A DNA stretch of 64,000 nucleotides from Serratia silvae (GCF_023282985.1 NZ_JAGQDC010000007.1:62001-126000), one strand, 5' to 3'. Positions 1 to 9,751 are shown, counted from the first letter of the stretch. The notes: generated by a model from the sequence alone, not told the origin. Program-made: numbers and translations.

Positions 1-26
1 CCAAAGTAGGTGTAACGGCTAAGAAC

Positions 27-46
27 GCACGGCTATCACGCCGTGC
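27..46. other. Short perfect hairpin at window edge
   Basis: A 7-bp perfect stem (GCACGGC/GCCGTGC) closes a 6-base loop. No clear T-run follows on either strand, so it is not a convincing intrinsic terminator. It may belong to a gene left of the window. Nothing else in the first 96 bases is recognisable. Confidence 0.3.
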
Positions 47-96
47 AGGTAAAATATTTGTAAACCAGTTTCATTCATCTGGTGAACGGATGCTTA

Positions 97-110
97 CTTG
101 TATATACATA
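97..110. promoter_or_regulatory. HutC-type operator upstream of hutC
   Basis: The core TTGTATATACAT carries the GT-N-TA-N-AC symmetry expected for the HutC subfamily of GntR regulators. It lies 65 bases before the hutC start and closely resembles the perfect palindrome before hutI. Autoregulation of hutC, and possibly control of a gene left of the window, is the natural reading. Confidence 0.6.
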
Positions 111-174
111 TACGTATCTTCAACATCAACAGTAAACTGGTGTTATTATTTTTTTATTTGACGAGGTTAACGTC

Positions 175-930
175 GTGGTAGATCAACAGACCGTGTTGCA
201 ATTGGCTGCAGCAATGAGCGAAACCCCCGCCCCGATCTATCAACGGGTCAAGCAGGCCATCGTAAGCCAAATCCGTGCGGGCCACTGGCAGCCGCATCAA
301 CGCGTTCCCTCGGAAAGTGAACTGGTCAGCGAGCTGGGCGTCAGCCGCATGACCATCAACCGGGCCTTGCGTGAATTGACCAGCGAAGGCTTTTTGATCC
401 GTATGCAGGGGGTTGGCACCTTCGTGGCCGAGGCCAAGGCACATACCGCGCTGTTGGAAGTGCATAATATCGCCGATGAGATCGCCGCCCGTGGGCACCG
501 CCACAGCAGTAAAATTTTGCAGCTGACCGCCCGCCCAGCCAGCGCAGAGGAGGCGACGGCATTGGGGGTCCTGCCGGGCCAGCAGCTGTTCTACTCGCAG
601 ATTGTGCATTATGAAAATGACGTGCCGGTGCAGGTGGAAGATCGCTGCGTCAACCCGCTGGCCGCCCCTGATTATATGAAGCAGGATTTCGATCGGGTCA
701 CGCCCTATATTTACCTGACCCAATCCGCTCCGCTGACCGCAGGTGAACATATTGTCGAAGCCGTGGTGCCAACCAAACAGGAGCGAGAACTGCTGCAATT
801 GGAAGACCACGAGCCGGGCCTGCTGATCCATCGTCGCACCTGGTCTGGCAAAATGGTGGTGACCTCTGCGCGCCTGCTCTATCCAGGCAGCCGCTATCAG
901 CTGTTTGGCCGTTTTACCAATCAGGTTTGA
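175..930 (+). CDS. hutC: HutC, GntR-family repressor of histidine utilisation
   Basis: This 251-residue protein has an N-terminal GntR winged helix-turn-helix (about residues 20-85, including PSESELVSELGVSRMTINRA) followed by a UTRA ligand-binding domain. The family represses hut genes and is released by urocanate. The GTG start at 175 is preferred over the in-frame ATG at 214 because a GAGG ribosome site lies 8 bases before it. It precedes hutI and hutG in the same direction, and HutC-type palindromes stand before both hutC and hutI. The family is clear; the effector is inferred from the neighbours. Confidence 0.93.
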   Translation: MVDQQTVLQLAAAMSETPAPIYQRVKQAIVSQIRAGHWQPHQRVPSESELVSELGVSRMTINRALRELTSEGFLIRMQGVGTFVAEAKAHTALLEVHNIADEIAARGHRHSSKILQLTARPASAEEATALGVLPGQQLFYSQIVHYENDVPVQVEDRCVNPLAAPDYMKQDFDRVTPYIYLTQSAPLTAGEHIVEAVVPTKQERELLQLEDHEPGLLIHRRTWSGKMVVTSARLLYPGSRYQLFGRFTNQV

Positions 931-950
931 GTTAGACAGAGCGTGCTACC

Positions 951-984
951 AAGTGGGCGCAGTATATGCAGCGCCCCTACGGCC
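951..984 (-). repeat. Copy of short GTAGGGGCGC extragenic repeat
   Basis: On the minus strand this reads GTAGGGGCGCTGCAT and is then followed by a GCGCCC complement that could close a hairpin. Related copies lie near 5078-5104, 6998-7016 and 16653-16676, always between genes. Confidence 0.4.
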
Positions 985-1093
985 GGTTCCTGTACCGCTA
1001 AACCCTGCCTTTTTCGCGTGTCATCACATCTTGGTAACAAATATTTATCCCCTCTCTTGTCCCCGCTCAGCGAATGCGCTAGGTTGTTTTTAA

Positions 1094-1105
1094 TTGTATA
1101 TACAA
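1094..1105. promoter_or_regulatory. HutC operator of the hutIG unit
   Basis: TTGTATATACAA is a perfect 12-base palindrome ending 21 bases before the hutI start codon. It matches the expected HutC site and would overlap the promoter or the early transcript of hutIG. Confidence 0.7.
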
Positions 1106-1126
1106 CCATGTGGGAGCGGGAACACC

Positions 1127-2344
1127 ATGACGTCTGAGATCCACTGCGACAGCCTGTGGCACGGGGCCGATATCGTCACCATGCGTGACGGCAAGTATCA
1201 CATCATCAGCAACGGCGCGATTGCCGTGCGCGCAGGCAAGATTGTCTGGATGGGTGAACAGGCCGCCATGCCAGCCTTGACCGCAACCAAAACGGTGAAG
1301 CTTGATGGTGGCATCATCACCCCCGGCCTGGTGGATTGCCATACCCATCTGGTATTTGGCGGCAACCGCAGCGGTGAGTTTGAACAACGCTTGAACGGGG
1401 TGAGCTACGCAGAGATCGCCGCTCAGGGCGGTGGCATTATCTCCACGGTCAAGGCCACGCGCGATGCGGAAGAAGAGTTGTTGCTGGAACAAGCACTGTT
1501 CCGCCTGCGACCTTTGCTGGCCGAGGGTGTCACCTGCATAGAAATCAAATCCGGCTACGGCTTAACGCTGGCAAGCGAGCTGAAAATGTTACGCGTGGCG
1601 CGTCGCCTGGCAGAAATATTACCGGTCGAAGTAAAAACCACCTGCCTGGCCGCTCATGCCTTGCCACCAGAATATGCCGGACGCAGTGACGACTATATCG
1701 ACCTGGTGTGCAATACCATCATCCCTGAAGCCGCAGCAGCAGGTCTGGCAGATGCAGTAGATGCGTTTTGCGAACATTTGGCATTCTCCCCTGAACAGGT
1801 TGAGAGAGTTTTCGCGGCCGCAGAGCAAGCTGGCTTGCCGGTCAAACTACACGCAGAGCAGCTTTCGGCGCTTGGAGGCAGCGCTTTGGCAGCACGGCAT
1901 CATGCCCTTTCCGCCGATCACCTGGAATATGCCACCGAACAAGACGCGATAGCGATGGCGGCAGCCGGAACCGTGGCGGTGCTGTTACCCGGTGCCTACT
2001 ACCTGTTACGCGAAACGCAGTGCCCGCCAGTTGAGCTGTTCCGCAAACACGGCGTGGCGATGGCCATTGCCAGCGATGCCAACCCAGGCACCTCGCCCGC
2101 GCTATCGCTGCGTCTGATGATTAATATGGCCTGCACCCTGTTCCGCCTTACGCCGGAAGAAGCACTGGCAGGCGTAACACTGCATGCCGCCAAGGCTTTG
2201 GGCCTGCAAGAAACCCACGGCTCACTGGAAGTGGGCAAAGTAGCTGATTTCGTTCACTGGCCGCTGGCACGCCCGGCAGAGCTGGCTTACTGGCTGGGCG
2301 GACAACTGCCCTGCACGGTGATTTTCCGAGGAGAAGTCCGTTAA
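1127..2344 (+). CDS. hutI: Imidazolonepropionase
   Basis: HutI hydrolyses 4-imidazolone-5-propanoate to N-formimino-L-glutamate, the third step of histidine breakdown. The 405-residue protein is an amidohydrolase TIM barrel with the metal motif HTH in [12 protein letters not shown], the downstream HAEQ and SADHLEYA histidines, and the catalytic-Asp segment [10 protein letters not shown]. The ATG at 1127 follows a GGGAGCGGG ribosome site; a TTG further upstream falls inside the operator palindrome and was rejected. It overlaps hutG by one base (TAATG), so the two genes are translationally coupled. Confidence 0.97.
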   Translation: MTSEIHCDSLWHGADIVTMRDGKYHIISNGAIAVRAGKIVWMGEQAAMPALTATKTVKLDGGIITPGLVDCHTHLVFGGNRSGEFEQRLNGVSYAEIAAQGGGIISTVKATRDAEEELLLEQALFRLRPLLAEGVTCIEIKSGYGLTLASELKMLRVARRLAEILPVEVKTTCLAAHALPPEYAGRSDDYIDLVCNTIIPEAAAAGLADAVDAFCEHLAFSPEQVERVFAAAEQAGLPVKLHAEQLSALGGSALAARHHALSADHLEYATEQDAIAMAAAGTVAVLLPGAYYLLRETQCPPVELFRKHGVAMAIASDANPGTSPALSLRLMINMACTLFRLTPEEALAGVTLHAAKALGLQETHGSLEVGKVADFVHWPLARPAELAYWLGGQLPCTVIFRGEVR

Positions 2345-3144
2345 TGAAGATTTGCGATCCTTTCGAGTTCCAGAGCGGCCATCTGCCGCTGTTGATCAGT
2401 ATTCCCCATGCCGGTACCCGCTTAACGCCAGCGGTTGAGAAAGGGCTAACCGATGAGGCCCGCCCCCTGCAAGACACCGATTGGCATATCCCACGGCTGT
2501 ACGATTTTGCCCGTGCAATGGGTGCCAGCATCCTGGTGGGTAACTATTCGCGTCTGGTGATCGACCTCAACCGCCCGGCTGATGACAAACCGCTCTATAC
2601 GACCGCCACCACCGGTCTGTTCCCGGATGTGCTGTTCGATGGCCGCCCCAGTTTCCTGCCGGACGCCGCTCCTTCTAACCAAGAACGGGCCGGATACCTG
2701 CAGAATATTTGGCAGCCCTACCATCAGCAATTACAAAACGAACTGATGCGGCTAAAAGCCCAACACGGTTATGCCTTACTGTTTGACGCCCACTCGATCG
2801 CTTCCGTGATACCGCGCCTGTTCGACGGCAAACTACCCGATCTCAACCTGGGCACCAATGGTGGTGAAAGCTGCCCCGCCTCACTGAGTGACAGACTGGT
2901 CACCTGTTGTCAGCAGCAACAACAGTTCAGTCACGTGCTCAACGGACGCTTTAAAGGGGGCTACATTACCCGTGCCTATGGTCAACCCCAGAAAAACCAG
3001 CACGCGGTGCAGTTGGAGTTGGCGCAGGTGAACTATATGTCCGAGCAAACATTCGAATTTGATGCCGCCCGAGCCGCGCCTTTACAGCGTCTGTTGCAGC
3101 AGATGATCGAAAGCATGCTGGCCTGGGGTGAGCAGCAACGTTAA
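2344..3144 (+). CDS. hutG: N-formylglutamate deformylase
   Basis: This 266-residue protein belongs to the N-formylglutamate amidohydrolase family: ISIPHAG near residue 20, NYSRLVIDLNRP in the middle and FDAHSI further on. It cleaves N-formylglutamate to glutamate and formate. Its presence implies the five-step pathway, in which a HutF deiminase first turns formiminoglutamate into formylglutamate; hutF, hutU and hutH are not in the window and may lie to the left. Translation is coupled to hutI through TAATG, with a GAGGA site inside the hutI end. Confidence 0.95.
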   Translation: MKICDPFEFQSGHLPLLISIPHAGTRLTPAVEKGLTDEARPLQDTDWHIPRLYDFARAMGASILVGNYSRLVIDLNRPADDKPLYTTATTGLFPDVLFDGRPSFLPDAAPSNQERAGYLQNIWQPYHQQLQNELMRLKAQHGYALLFDAHSIASVIPRLFDGKLPDLNLGTNGGESCPASLSDRLVTCCQQQQQFSHVLNGRFKGGYITRAYGQPQKNQHAVQLELAQVNYMSEQTFEFDAARAAPLQRLLQQMIESMLAWGEQQR

Positions 3145-3502
3145 TCCGTTCCCACTCCGGTGCCGCTATCGCGCCGGAGTTGACCTTGTTTTCGTCTTAT
3201 CCTCCTCCGGCCTTGCTAGCCCTTTCCATGGCAATTTGAGTACTGCATCCCAATTTTGATGGAAAGGTTGCCCACTGGTCTGAACTGCGCACAAAACAGC
3301 GGCCCGTGACTTTTTCCTTGCGCCACAATTGGGCCACTTTTATCCCATGCCCACCCGTTACAAGCTGCCATACGGCAGAAATCAGGGATTGAAAGACCAC
3401 CCTTACCATACCCGCCAACCACTTATGCACCGTGGCTGTGGTAGACATTTGTATGTGCCAGACCACAATGATGTGTGGCGTTCATTATCTCAGGAGGAAA
3501 CT
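3145..3502. other. Intergenic region after hutG
   Basis: A 7-bp stem (ACTCCGG/CCGGAGT, 3154-3180) with a 13-base loop follows hutG and may end its transcript, although the T-run is poor. The rest has no recognisable gene. A strong AGGAGG ribosome site at 3491-3497 belongs to the next gene. Confidence 0.35.
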
Positions 3503-5044
3503 ATGTCTGACACCCCGCTAAACTGGCGCGCCGCACAGGCAGCCGCCACTCAACTGTTGGCAAGCTGGCAAACCGAAGGCCAACCCGGTGGGGCTATCAC
3601 CTTGTTTGACAGAGATAAAACCCAGGCGGTGGTATGCGCTGGGCTGGCCGATCTGGCACGGCGCGATCCCTTTACCGCCGATAGCGTGGTGCGCTATGCC
3701 TCCATCACCAAACATATTTTTGCCGCGCTAGCCCTCAATGCCACCGACAACGCCCTGCATCTTGATGATCGCCTTGGCAATCTACTGCCGAAAATGCAGG
3801 GACAACTGGCGGAGGTCACCGTAGGCCAGGCTTTAGACATGACCAGCGGGCTGCCAGATATTCGACAAACGCTGGGGCTGCTTGGCGTCTCGCTCAACAC
3901 CGTGAGTGAGGCCCAGCCGGTGATGGAGTTTATCCATGGTTTAACCAGGCTCAACTATCCGGCAGGCACTGAGATCACTTACACCAATACCGGCTACCGT
4001 TTGGTAGAGGCGGCGCTGAAGGCTAAAGGATACGGTTTCGATGCGCTGGTACAGCAACATCTGGCTCGCCCTCTGGACGTGCAGCTACAAGCCCCAGAAA
4101 GCTGGTTTGATGTCGTGCCAGGGCTGGCTCCTGGCTATTGGCACACGGCCAAAGGTTGGCAGCAGACCAGCGCAGGTTTGCATCTCTCCGCCTCTGGCAG
4201 CCTGGCAGGGAGCGCCAATGCCCTCACCCGCTGGTTGCAGTGCCTGCTGGCCAATAGCGGCCCTGGCAAAGGGATTCTGACGCAGTTAAGTACCCCACGT
4301 CGGCTCAGCCAGGGCCAAATCAGCCGTTACGGGCTAGGGCTGGCGCAAACGCCCCTTGGCAGCCAGACATTGTTGGGCCATGGCGGCTCTCATGCAGGTT
4401 ATAAGACCTATTTTCTGCTAGCGCCAGACCGCCAAGCCGGTGCCCTACTGGTCGCCAATCGTGAAGATTGTGACAGCTTTGCCATCATTTTACAGGTGAT
4501 GGCAAAGCTGCTGAATGAACCTCTGCCCCAACGCAGCACGGCGATCCCTGATGGGATCTACGCCACTCGGGCGGAACCTTACTGGTTGGAAGTTAAAGGG
4601 GGCAACGTGGCATATCTGGGAACCAACGAACCGTTATATCAAAGTGCAGATGGTTATGCGGTATCGCTCTCAGCCCATCAGCCAATGCGCCTAAAGTGGA
4701 CGGGGGAAGCCGTAGAAGGTGAAGTTGGCCACGTTGCACGCCGCTTTCTACCGGTACCGGTGGCAAGTGAAGCGATTTGTCTCAAGCAGGTTCAGGGGCA
4801 CTGGTATCATCCACAATACCGCACCGCGTTCGAAATTTGCGGTAACCAGATCCACATCGGGGTCGGCCCGGCGATGCAAACCGGCACCCTGAGTTCGCTG
4901 GGGGATGGGAGGATATTGGTTGAAAGCAACGATGGGCCCAGCTTGAATCGGTTTTGTCTTTATTTCCGCGGTTACCAGGTCGATCTGATCGCCAGCCGTA
5001 GCCGGGTACTCACGTTCAAAAAGAACATCAGCGCCCGCGCGTGA
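3503..5044 (+). CDS. D-aminopeptidase-like serine hydrolase (S12 / beta-lactamase fold)
   Basis: The 513-residue protein has the three active-site motifs of penicillin-recognising hydrolases: SxxK (S67-ITK70), YxN (Y160-TN162) and HxG (H294-GG). The C-terminal third lacks catalytic motifs and looks like the antiparallel barrel domains of the Ochrobactrum D-aminopeptidase, which removes N-terminal D-amino acids. No signal peptide is seen, so it is probably cytoplasmic. The start at 3503 has a near-perfect AGGAGG site. An esterase or DD-peptidase activity is an alternative. It stands alone after the hut genes. Confidence 0.8.
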   Translation: MSDTPLNWRAAQAAATQLLASWQTEGQPGGAITLFDRDKTQAVVCAGLADLARRDPFTADSVVRYASITKHIFAALALNATDNALHLDDRLGNLLPKMQGQLAEVTVGQALDMTSGLPDIRQTLGLLGVSLNTVSEAQPVMEFIHGLTRLNYPAGTEITYTNTGYRLVEAALKAKGYGFDALVQQHLARPLDVQLQAPESWFDVVPGLAPGYWHTAKGWQQTSAGLHLSASGSLAGSANALTRWLQCLLANSGPGKGILTQLSTPRRLSQGQISRYGLGLAQTPLGSQTLLGHGGSHAGYKTYFLLAPDRQAGALLVANREDCDSFAIILQVMAKLLNEPLPQRSTAIPDGIYATRAEPYWLEVKGGNVAYLGTNEPLYQSADGYAVSLSAHQPMRLKWTGEAVEGEVGHVARRFLPVPVASEAICLKQVQGHWYHPQYRTAFEICGNQIHIGVGPAMQTGTLSSLGDGRILVESNDGPSLNRFCLYFRGYQVDLIASRSRVLTFKKNISARA

Positions 5045-5375
5045 ATTGGAACTGCTGCTGACAGGTTCACCGTGTATTTGTAGGGGCGCCGCATGCAGCC
5101 CCGTTTAACCTCTTTGCCCAACCAGCAGGCCACGGCTCGACCTATCATTCACGCCAGTTATTTAAAAACAGAATAGGGTCAAAAGACAAAAATTTGTTCA
5201 CGCTCAAAACTACTCACGATAACCGAACAAACAGCGTAGATTTTTCTTGCAGCGAAATAAGCCATCCAGTAATTTGAATGAGCCACAAAAATGAGTAAAC
5301 CTGCTCTTTTTCGTTGCACCTCAAAACCCATCTTATGTCATCGATAAATGATACTACTCAATTTCCCGCCGAGCT
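5045..5375. other. AT-rich intergenic region with a repeat copy
   Basis: A GTAGGGGCGCCGCATGC repeat copy lies at about 5080-5104. The remainder is AT-rich and shows no convincing gene, RNA or strong promoter. Confidence 0.4.
5078..5104 (+). repeat. Copy of short GTAGGGGCGC extragenic repeat
   Basis: GTAGGGGCGCCGCATGC is followed by AGCCCC, a partial inverted complement. It is one of four similar intergenic copies in the first 17 kb of the window. Confidence 0.4.
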
Positions 5376-5714
5376 GTGCGGGAATTCTTTTACTACTTTT
5401 CACTACCAACACGCCTCTTCTTAGTGCTTTTTGTTGCTGTTTTGTTGCCAATAATTTACATTCAGACCTTGAAAACCTCAATCACTCAGCGGGGCGAAAC
5501 CGCTATCTCTGGGCGTTTAGGAGTTATACCCATGTACATGACGCTGATGGAGTACATCCAGCTGCACTTTAATGGTGATATTTATCGCTATGCGCAATTT
5601 GAAGGTGTCAGCCATGAGCAAATCCTCAAGTGGATCGATAATGAGTGCTACGTTATCAAGGGCAAATTGGTTATGCCGGTTAAACATTTTCCCACAGAAA
5701 GTTACCTGAGATAA
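5376..5714 (+). CDS. Possible small single-pass membrane protein, unrecognised
   Basis: This 112-residue reading frame starts at GTG with only a weak ribosome site. It encodes one clear N-terminal membrane segment (about residues 9-28, FLVLFVAVLLPIIYI) and a soluble tail containing MEYIQLHFNGDIYRY. I recognise no family. It ends just before a good terminator hairpin, which supports it being a real transcription unit, but that terminator also serves tsx on the other strand. It could be real, or a remnant of a larger gene. Confidence 0.4.
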   Translation: MREFFYYFSLPTRLFLVLFVAVLLPIIYIQTLKTSITQRGETAISGRLGVIPMYMTLMEYIQLHFNGDIYRYAQFEGVSHEQILKWIDNECYVIKGKLVMPVKHFPTESYLR

Positions 5715-5715
5715 T

Positions 5716-5746
5716 GATAAAAAAAACCCCGCCAGCGCGGGGTTTC
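5716..5746. terminator. Bidirectional intrinsic terminator between the 5376 frame and tsx
   Basis: A CCCCGC/GCGGGG stem with a 4-base loop is flanked by a run of A on the left and TTTCCTG on the right. The A-run makes it strongest for the leftward tsx transcript. Confidence 0.75.
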
Positions 5747-5768
5747 CTGTTTCTGATACCACGGAAAA

Positions 5769-6647
5769 TCAGAAGTTATAACCGGCAACCAGGTAGTAAC
5801 CCCAGCCGGTAGACTTGATTGGCCCCTGCGGCGTACCGATATCCGCCCCATCTTGCCATTGACCACCGTTATGGAAGTAACGCGCTACGAAGGAGTAATG
5901 CCAGTGATCGTAGTTCAGCGCCAAAATGTGGCTGGAGGCGATAGAGTTGCTGGTACGCGCTTGGCGGCCATTCACCACGAAGTCGTCGCTGCCCAGATCG
6001 GAATCAAAGTCAAAGTTGGTGAAACCGATATAGCTCAGGTTGCCGCCCCACATTTCGGTCAACGGCACAAAGTATTTCACCTTGAAGCGATAGCCGTCCC
6101 AGCTGTTCTCGTTGGACGCACCATAGTTCTGCCATTGGTATTTGGCATAAATGTTCATCGACAGGCTCATCGGCAGACCGGTTTCGATATCGGTGCCCAG
6201 CCCCATGTACCAGGTACTTTGACGGGAGGCGTCGTTACGCCCCATGTCGTAAATATAGTTGTTGGCAAAATACCACTCTTTGAACGGCCCGAAGCCCAGG
6301 TTGGTGCCGGTCAGTTTGTCGATGGAGAAACGCGGTTCGATCTCCATAAACAGCGGTGAGCCTTTGTCCCAGATACCACGGTTTGGTGTGTTACCGGTGC
6401 CGAAGAATTTTGGCACGTCCACATAACCATAGAAATCCAGCCAGTCTTTCTTGGCGAAGGCTTCATACTCCAGATACACGTCATTGTTCAGCTGCGGCCC
6501 GAAGCGGGTATGGTAGCTGCCGACTACGTTGACACTCTGATGCCACCAGTCTGAAAGATACTGGCTGTCTTTGCTTTCTGCCGCCATGGAAGCGGGGCTG
6601 AAAGACGCGGAGAGAAGCACACCTGCTGCGAGAGCTATTTTCTTCAT
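5769..6647 (-). CDS. tsx: Nucleoside-specific channel-forming protein Tsx
   Basis: Tsx is a 12-strand outer-membrane beta-barrel that lets nucleosides and deoxynucleosides through, and it is a phage and colicin K receptor in E. coli. The 292-residue product has a signal peptide (about residues 1-22, [16 protein letters not shown] then SMA/AES) and long stretches matching E. coli Tsx, such as [20 protein letters not shown] and [10 protein letters not shown]. It ends in GYNF, a typical outer-membrane C-terminal aromatic. The start at 6647 was chosen because it opens the signal peptide; the frame is open further upstream without one. Confidence 0.96.
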   Translation of the reverse strand: MKKIALAAGVLLSASFSPASMAAESKDSQYLSDWWHQSVNVVGSYHTRFGPQLNNDVYLEYEAFAKKDWLDFYGYVDVPKFFGTGNTPNRGIWDKGSPLFMEIEPRFSIDKLTGTNLGFGPFKEWYFANNYIYDMGRNDASRQSTWYMGLGTDIETGLPMSLSMNIYAKYQWQNYGASNENSWDGYRFKVKYFVPLTEMWGGNLSYIGFTNFDFDSDLGSDDFVVNGRQARTSNSIASSHILALNYDHWHYSFVARYFHNGGQWQDGADIGTPQGPIKSTGWGYYLVAGYNF

Positions 6648-6864
6648 TTTATTACCACATGCTGAGTGGGCCATTCCCTGCCCGTTAGAATGATATGAGT
6701 CTGGCGACGCCTGCTGTAAACAAACGGTTACCTTTTGCTGGTTGCCGTGCGCATTATAGAAAGCTCTCACTGTAATAATCTGTGATCCAGTCAGGCATTT
6801 TACCATCGAGTAATCGATTGCGTTCTCATTTTATAAAATAAATTGCAGTGCAAAACATTTTTGA

Positions 6865-6880
6865 TGTGATTTTCATCATA
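6865..6880. promoter_or_regulatory. CRP-like site upstream of tsx
   Basis: TGTGA-TTTTCA-TCATA differs from the TGTGA-N6-TCACA consensus at one position. It lies about 220 bases before the tsx start, in a plausible promoter region. Confidence 0.5.
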
Positions 6881-6954
6881 TCGATAAATTTCAAAAGGCG
6901 ATTTTTGGTGTGTTTGTGTTCGACAGTAAATTTTAACCTGGAGTTAAGAAGCAC

Positions 6955-6982
6955 GTAAAAAAGCCGACGCTTATGTCGGCTT
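6955..6982 (-). terminator. Intrinsic terminator of the gene at 7036-7308
   Basis: Read leftward, a 7-bp AGCCGAC/GTCGGCT stem with a 6-base loop is followed by a run of T. It lies about 55 bases past the stop codon. Confidence 0.7.
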
Positions 6983-6997
6983 AGTGGTAGATAGGCT

Positions 6998-7016
6998 CAG
7001 CGTGCGGCCCCTACAT
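6998..7016 (-). repeat. Copy of short GTAGGGG extragenic repeat
   Basis: On the minus strand it reads ATGTAGGGGCCGCACGC, a diverged member of the family also present near 951, 5078 and 16653. Confidence 0.3.
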
Positions 7017-7035
7017 GGCGAACTGGTTGGTTTTT

Positions 7036-7308
7036 TCAGCGGGCTCCGGGTACGGCCTTGGCAATGTTCTCTTGCCGGAACACCACCTCATCACCTGTGG
7101 CAATTTCCCATTGGCTGACCGGGATATCGGTTTTCGGCGAGGCCACGACTACCGAGCCATGGATCAGCTTGTCGTCACGGCGCAGGATCATCACATCCAA
7201 CTGGTATTCATGCGGCAGGTTAGCGGTGGTCAGGCGAACAATATCGCCGGTGCTAAAGCTGTGACCATTAAGCGCTGGCTGCTGAATAAATTGAATATCT
7301 TTTCTCAT
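7036..7308 (-). CDS. Conserved-looking small protein of unknown function
   Basis: This 90-residue protein has no signal peptide or membrane segment. It reads as beta-rich, with FSTGDIVRLTTANL and a GDEVVFRQENIA turn near the end, perhaps a small barrel. I do not recognise the family. The ATG is preceded by GGAACG at suitable spacing, and a good terminator lies just past the stop, so it is probably expressed on its own. It points the same way as yddG, 85 bases downstream of it. Confidence 0.65.
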   Translation of the reverse strand: MRKDIQFIQQPALNGHSFSTGDIVRLTTANLPHEYQLDVMILRRDDKLIHGSVVVASPKTDIPVSQWEIATGDEVVFRQENIAKAVPGAR

Positions 7309-7393
7309 TTTCCCGTTCCTTCTGGCATAACACTTACCTTGAGATTAGCTCGCAATTCATTATTCTGCCGCCTGCGCAGGTAAAAAATAGACC

Positions 7394-8287
7394 TCAGTCG
7401 ACGCGGGTGGCCCGCCAGCAAATCAACGATCCCAGCGTCACCATCATCACCCCCTGCCAGAAGTTAAGGGTCAGCGCAGTGCTGAGTACCACGGCGGCAA
7501 AAACCGATGACAACACCGGAGTAAAGTAAGATACGGTCGCCAGCAACGTCATATTGCCATGCAGGATCCCGACGTTCCAAGCGGCATAGCCAGCTCCCAT
7601 CGCCGTCCCCACACACAACAACGCCAGCACAACCGGCAGATTAAAGTGCATGTCGCTTTCATTGCTGAAAGGATAGATCAGCCACAGTGCCAGTGCGGTC
7701 AAAGTGATAAACAGCACCACCGCGTTTTTACCCTGGGCGATCCTCTTGGTCACGTTACAATAAATGGCCCAAATCACCGCACCGCTGAACGCCAGCCCGT
7801 AACTCAACGGATTGCTGTGCACGTTGGCCAGCATTTGCGCTGGCGACCAACCGCCGCTGCCACTCATGATCCATCCGATACCAAACAGGGAGAGCAACAA
7901 GCCTGGCACCACCCACCATTTGGCCTTTTGCCCATTAAACAGGATGGCCATCAACACGGTAAAACAGGGCCAAAGATAGTTGATCATCCCCAGCTCAATG
8001 GCCTGCATGCGGTTGCTGGCATAGCCCAGTGATAATGAGAGACAGATCTCATACAGCACAAACAGCAGACTGCCGAGGATCAGATAAGAACGGCGGAACT
8101 CGCGCAGCTTGGGAATGCCCATCACCACCAGCAGAAACAGCGTGCCCACGCTATAGATCATCGCCGCCCCGCCTACCGGCCCCAGCCCTTCACTGACGCT
8201 GCGGATCAGGCCAACCACGCTACTCCATAACACAATGGCCAGCAGGCCGAGCAAGGTGGCTTTATGGGAAGCGGACAACGGAAGCAT
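7394..8287 (-). CDS. yddG: Aromatic amino acid exporter YddG
   Basis: YddG is an inner-membrane exporter of the drug/metabolite transporter (EamA) superfamily, with about ten membrane segments in two repeats; in E. coli it exports aromatic amino acids. The 297-residue product is uniformly hydrophobic and has typical segments such as AIVLWSSVVGLIRSVSEGLG and AIELGMINYLWPCFTVLMA. The ATG at 8287 is preferred over a TTG five codons upstream that has no ribosome site. E. coli YddG has a very similar length. The substrate is inferred from the family. Confidence 0.85.
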   Translation of the reverse strand: MLPLSASHKATLLGLLAIVLWSSVVGLIRSVSEGLGPVGGAAMIYSVGTLFLLVVMGIPKLREFRRSYLILGSLLFVLYEICLSLSLGYASNRMQAIELGMINYLWPCFTVLMAILFNGQKAKWWVVPGLLLSLFGIGWIMSGSGGWSPAQMLANVHSNPLSYGLAFSGAVIWAIYCNVTKRIAQGKNAVVLFITLTALALWLIYPFSNESDMHFNLPVVLALLCVGTAMGAGYAAWNVGILHGNMTLLATVSYFTPVLSSVFAAVVLSTALTLNFWQGVMMVTLGSLICWRATRVD

Positions 8288-8342
8288 TAGCGTAGGATCC
8301 AATTAGTTATTTTTATACGGTTTTTTTACTCTACTGCCCTAC

Positions 8343-8374
8343 CGGGGAAAAAGAAAGGGCGCTGCGCTGCGCCC
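8343..8374 (-). terminator. Intrinsic terminator of puuAP
   Basis: Leftward, a GGGCGC/GCGCCC stem with a 6-base loop is followed by TTTCTTTTTCC. It lies 7 bases beyond the puuP stop codon. Confidence 0.75.
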
Positions 8375-8380
8375 ATACCT

Positions 8381-9751
8381 TTACTGCTGAGGTTGTCGCT
8401 CCAACTGCGGCGGCGGCTGGCGGAAACGACGAGTAAGATAGGCCAGATAGCCAAACCCAAGCGCCGCCCACAGCAGCCCTATGGTCAAGGAGCTTTTTTC
8501 CAGGTTCAGCCACAAAATCCCTACCGTCAGCGCTCCCACCAGCGGCAAAATCAGGTAATGGAAGCGGTCTTTCCAGCTCTTGTTGCGCCCTTGACGAATA
8601 TAAAAGTGACTGATCACCGAAAGGTTGACGAAGGTAAAGGCCACCAGCGCACCAAAGTTGATCAGGGCGGTCGCCGTCACCAAATCGAAGGATAATGCCG
8701 ATAACGCCACCAAGCCAACCAGCAACACGTTAAGCGCTGGCGTGCGCCATTTAGGGTGCACGTAACCAAAGAATTTTTCCGGGAACACATTGTCGCGCCC
8801 CATGACATACAGCAGCCTGGACACGCTAGCGTGGGAAGCCAGGCCAGAAGCCAAGGTGTTAATACAGGTAATACACAGGAAGATGGACTGGAACAGCTTG
8901 CCGCCCACATACAGCGCAATTTCCGGCAGTGCCGCATCAGGTTGTTTGAAACGCTCCAGCGTCGGGAAGAACAGCTGAATAAAGAACGACACGGTGATGA
9001 AGATCACCCCACCATAGAGTGCGGTAAGGAAGATAGCGCGCGGGATCACACGGGCGGCATCAGGCGTTTCTTCACACAGCGTGGTAACGGCATCAAAACC
9101 CAGAAACGAAAAGCACAGGATGGTAGCGCCGGTAATGATAGGCAATAGATGAGCATTTTCACTGATAAAGGGTTGCAGACTCCACACCTGGCCAACCCCT
9201 TCGCCATTGTGCAACCCTCGTATCACCAGGAAGATAAACACCACGATAATCGCCACCTGCGCCACCACAAACAGGGTGTTGAAGTTTGCCACCAGACTGA
9301 CGCTTTTCAGGTTGATGGCGGTGATCAGGATCACAAACCCGACCACCCAGATCCACGGTGGGACCTCTGGGAACAGGGCCGTAAGATAGATTTTGGCCAA
9401 TAGCGTATTGATCATCGGCAAAAACAGGTAATCCAGCAGCGATGACCAACCAACGAGGAAACCCACGTGCGGGTTGATAGCCTTTTGCGCGTAGGTATAA
9501 GCCGAGCCCGAGGTCGGGAACTGGCGCACCAGCTTGCCATAGCTGATGGCGGTAAACAGCACCCCGGCCAATGCCAACAGGTAGGACGCCGGAACGTGCC
9601 CGTCCGTCACGCCAGAAACGATACCGAAGGTGTCAAACACCGTCATTGGCGTCAGATAGGCCAGGCCCATCATCACCACTTGCCACAGTTTCAATGTCTT
9701 GCGCAGTTGCGGTTTGCCCGCGCCATTATCGTCGATGGCACTTATCGTCAT
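8381..9751 (-). CDS. puuP: Putrescine importer PuuP
   Basis: PuuP is a proton-motive-force-driven putrescine permease of the APC amino acid/polyamine superfamily. The 456-residue product has about twelve membrane segments and the family signature near its start, [19 protein letters not shown], with [12 protein letters not shown] soon after. The ATG at 9751 follows a GAGGA ribosome site; upstream in-frame codons would add an implausible tail. It lies downstream of puuA in one transcription unit with its own terminator, feeding substrate to the Puu pathway. Confidence 0.95.
   Translation of the reverse strand: MTISAIDDNGAGKPQLRKTLKLWQVVMMGLAYLTPMTVFDTFGIVSGVTDGHVPASYLLALAGVLFTAISYGKLVRQFPTSGSAYTYAQKAINPHVGFLVGWSSLLDYLFLPMINTLLAKIYLTALFPEVPPWIWVVGFVILITAINLKSVSLVANFNTLFVVAQVAIIVVFIFLVIRGLHNGEGVGQVWSLQPFISENAHLLPIITGATILCFSFLGFDAVTTLCEETPDAARVIPRAIFLTALYGGVIFITVSFFIQLFFPTLERFKQPDAALPEIALYVGGKLFQSIFLCITCINTLASGLASHASVSRLLYVMGRDNVFPEKFFGYVHPKWRTPALNVLLVGLVALSALSFDLVTATALINFGALVAFTFVNLSVISHFYIRQGRNKSWKDRFHYLILPLVGALTVGILWLNLEKSSLTIGLLWAALGFGYLAYLTRRFRQPPPQLERQPQQ

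Larger units (their letters stand above)
6648..7035. other. tsx upstream region
   Basis: This gap carries a CRP-like site (6865-6880), a leftward terminator (6955-6982) for the gene at 7036 and a copy of the GTAGGGG repeat (about 6998-7016). A CRP site fits the cAMP-CRP control of tsx known in E. coli. I could not place a CytR or DeoR site with confidence. Confidence 0.5.

Noticed and set aside
7559-8032. A 157-codon frame opposite yddG.
   Set aside because: It is rich in His, Gln and Arg, typical of an antisense frame of a membrane-protein gene, and has no start context.
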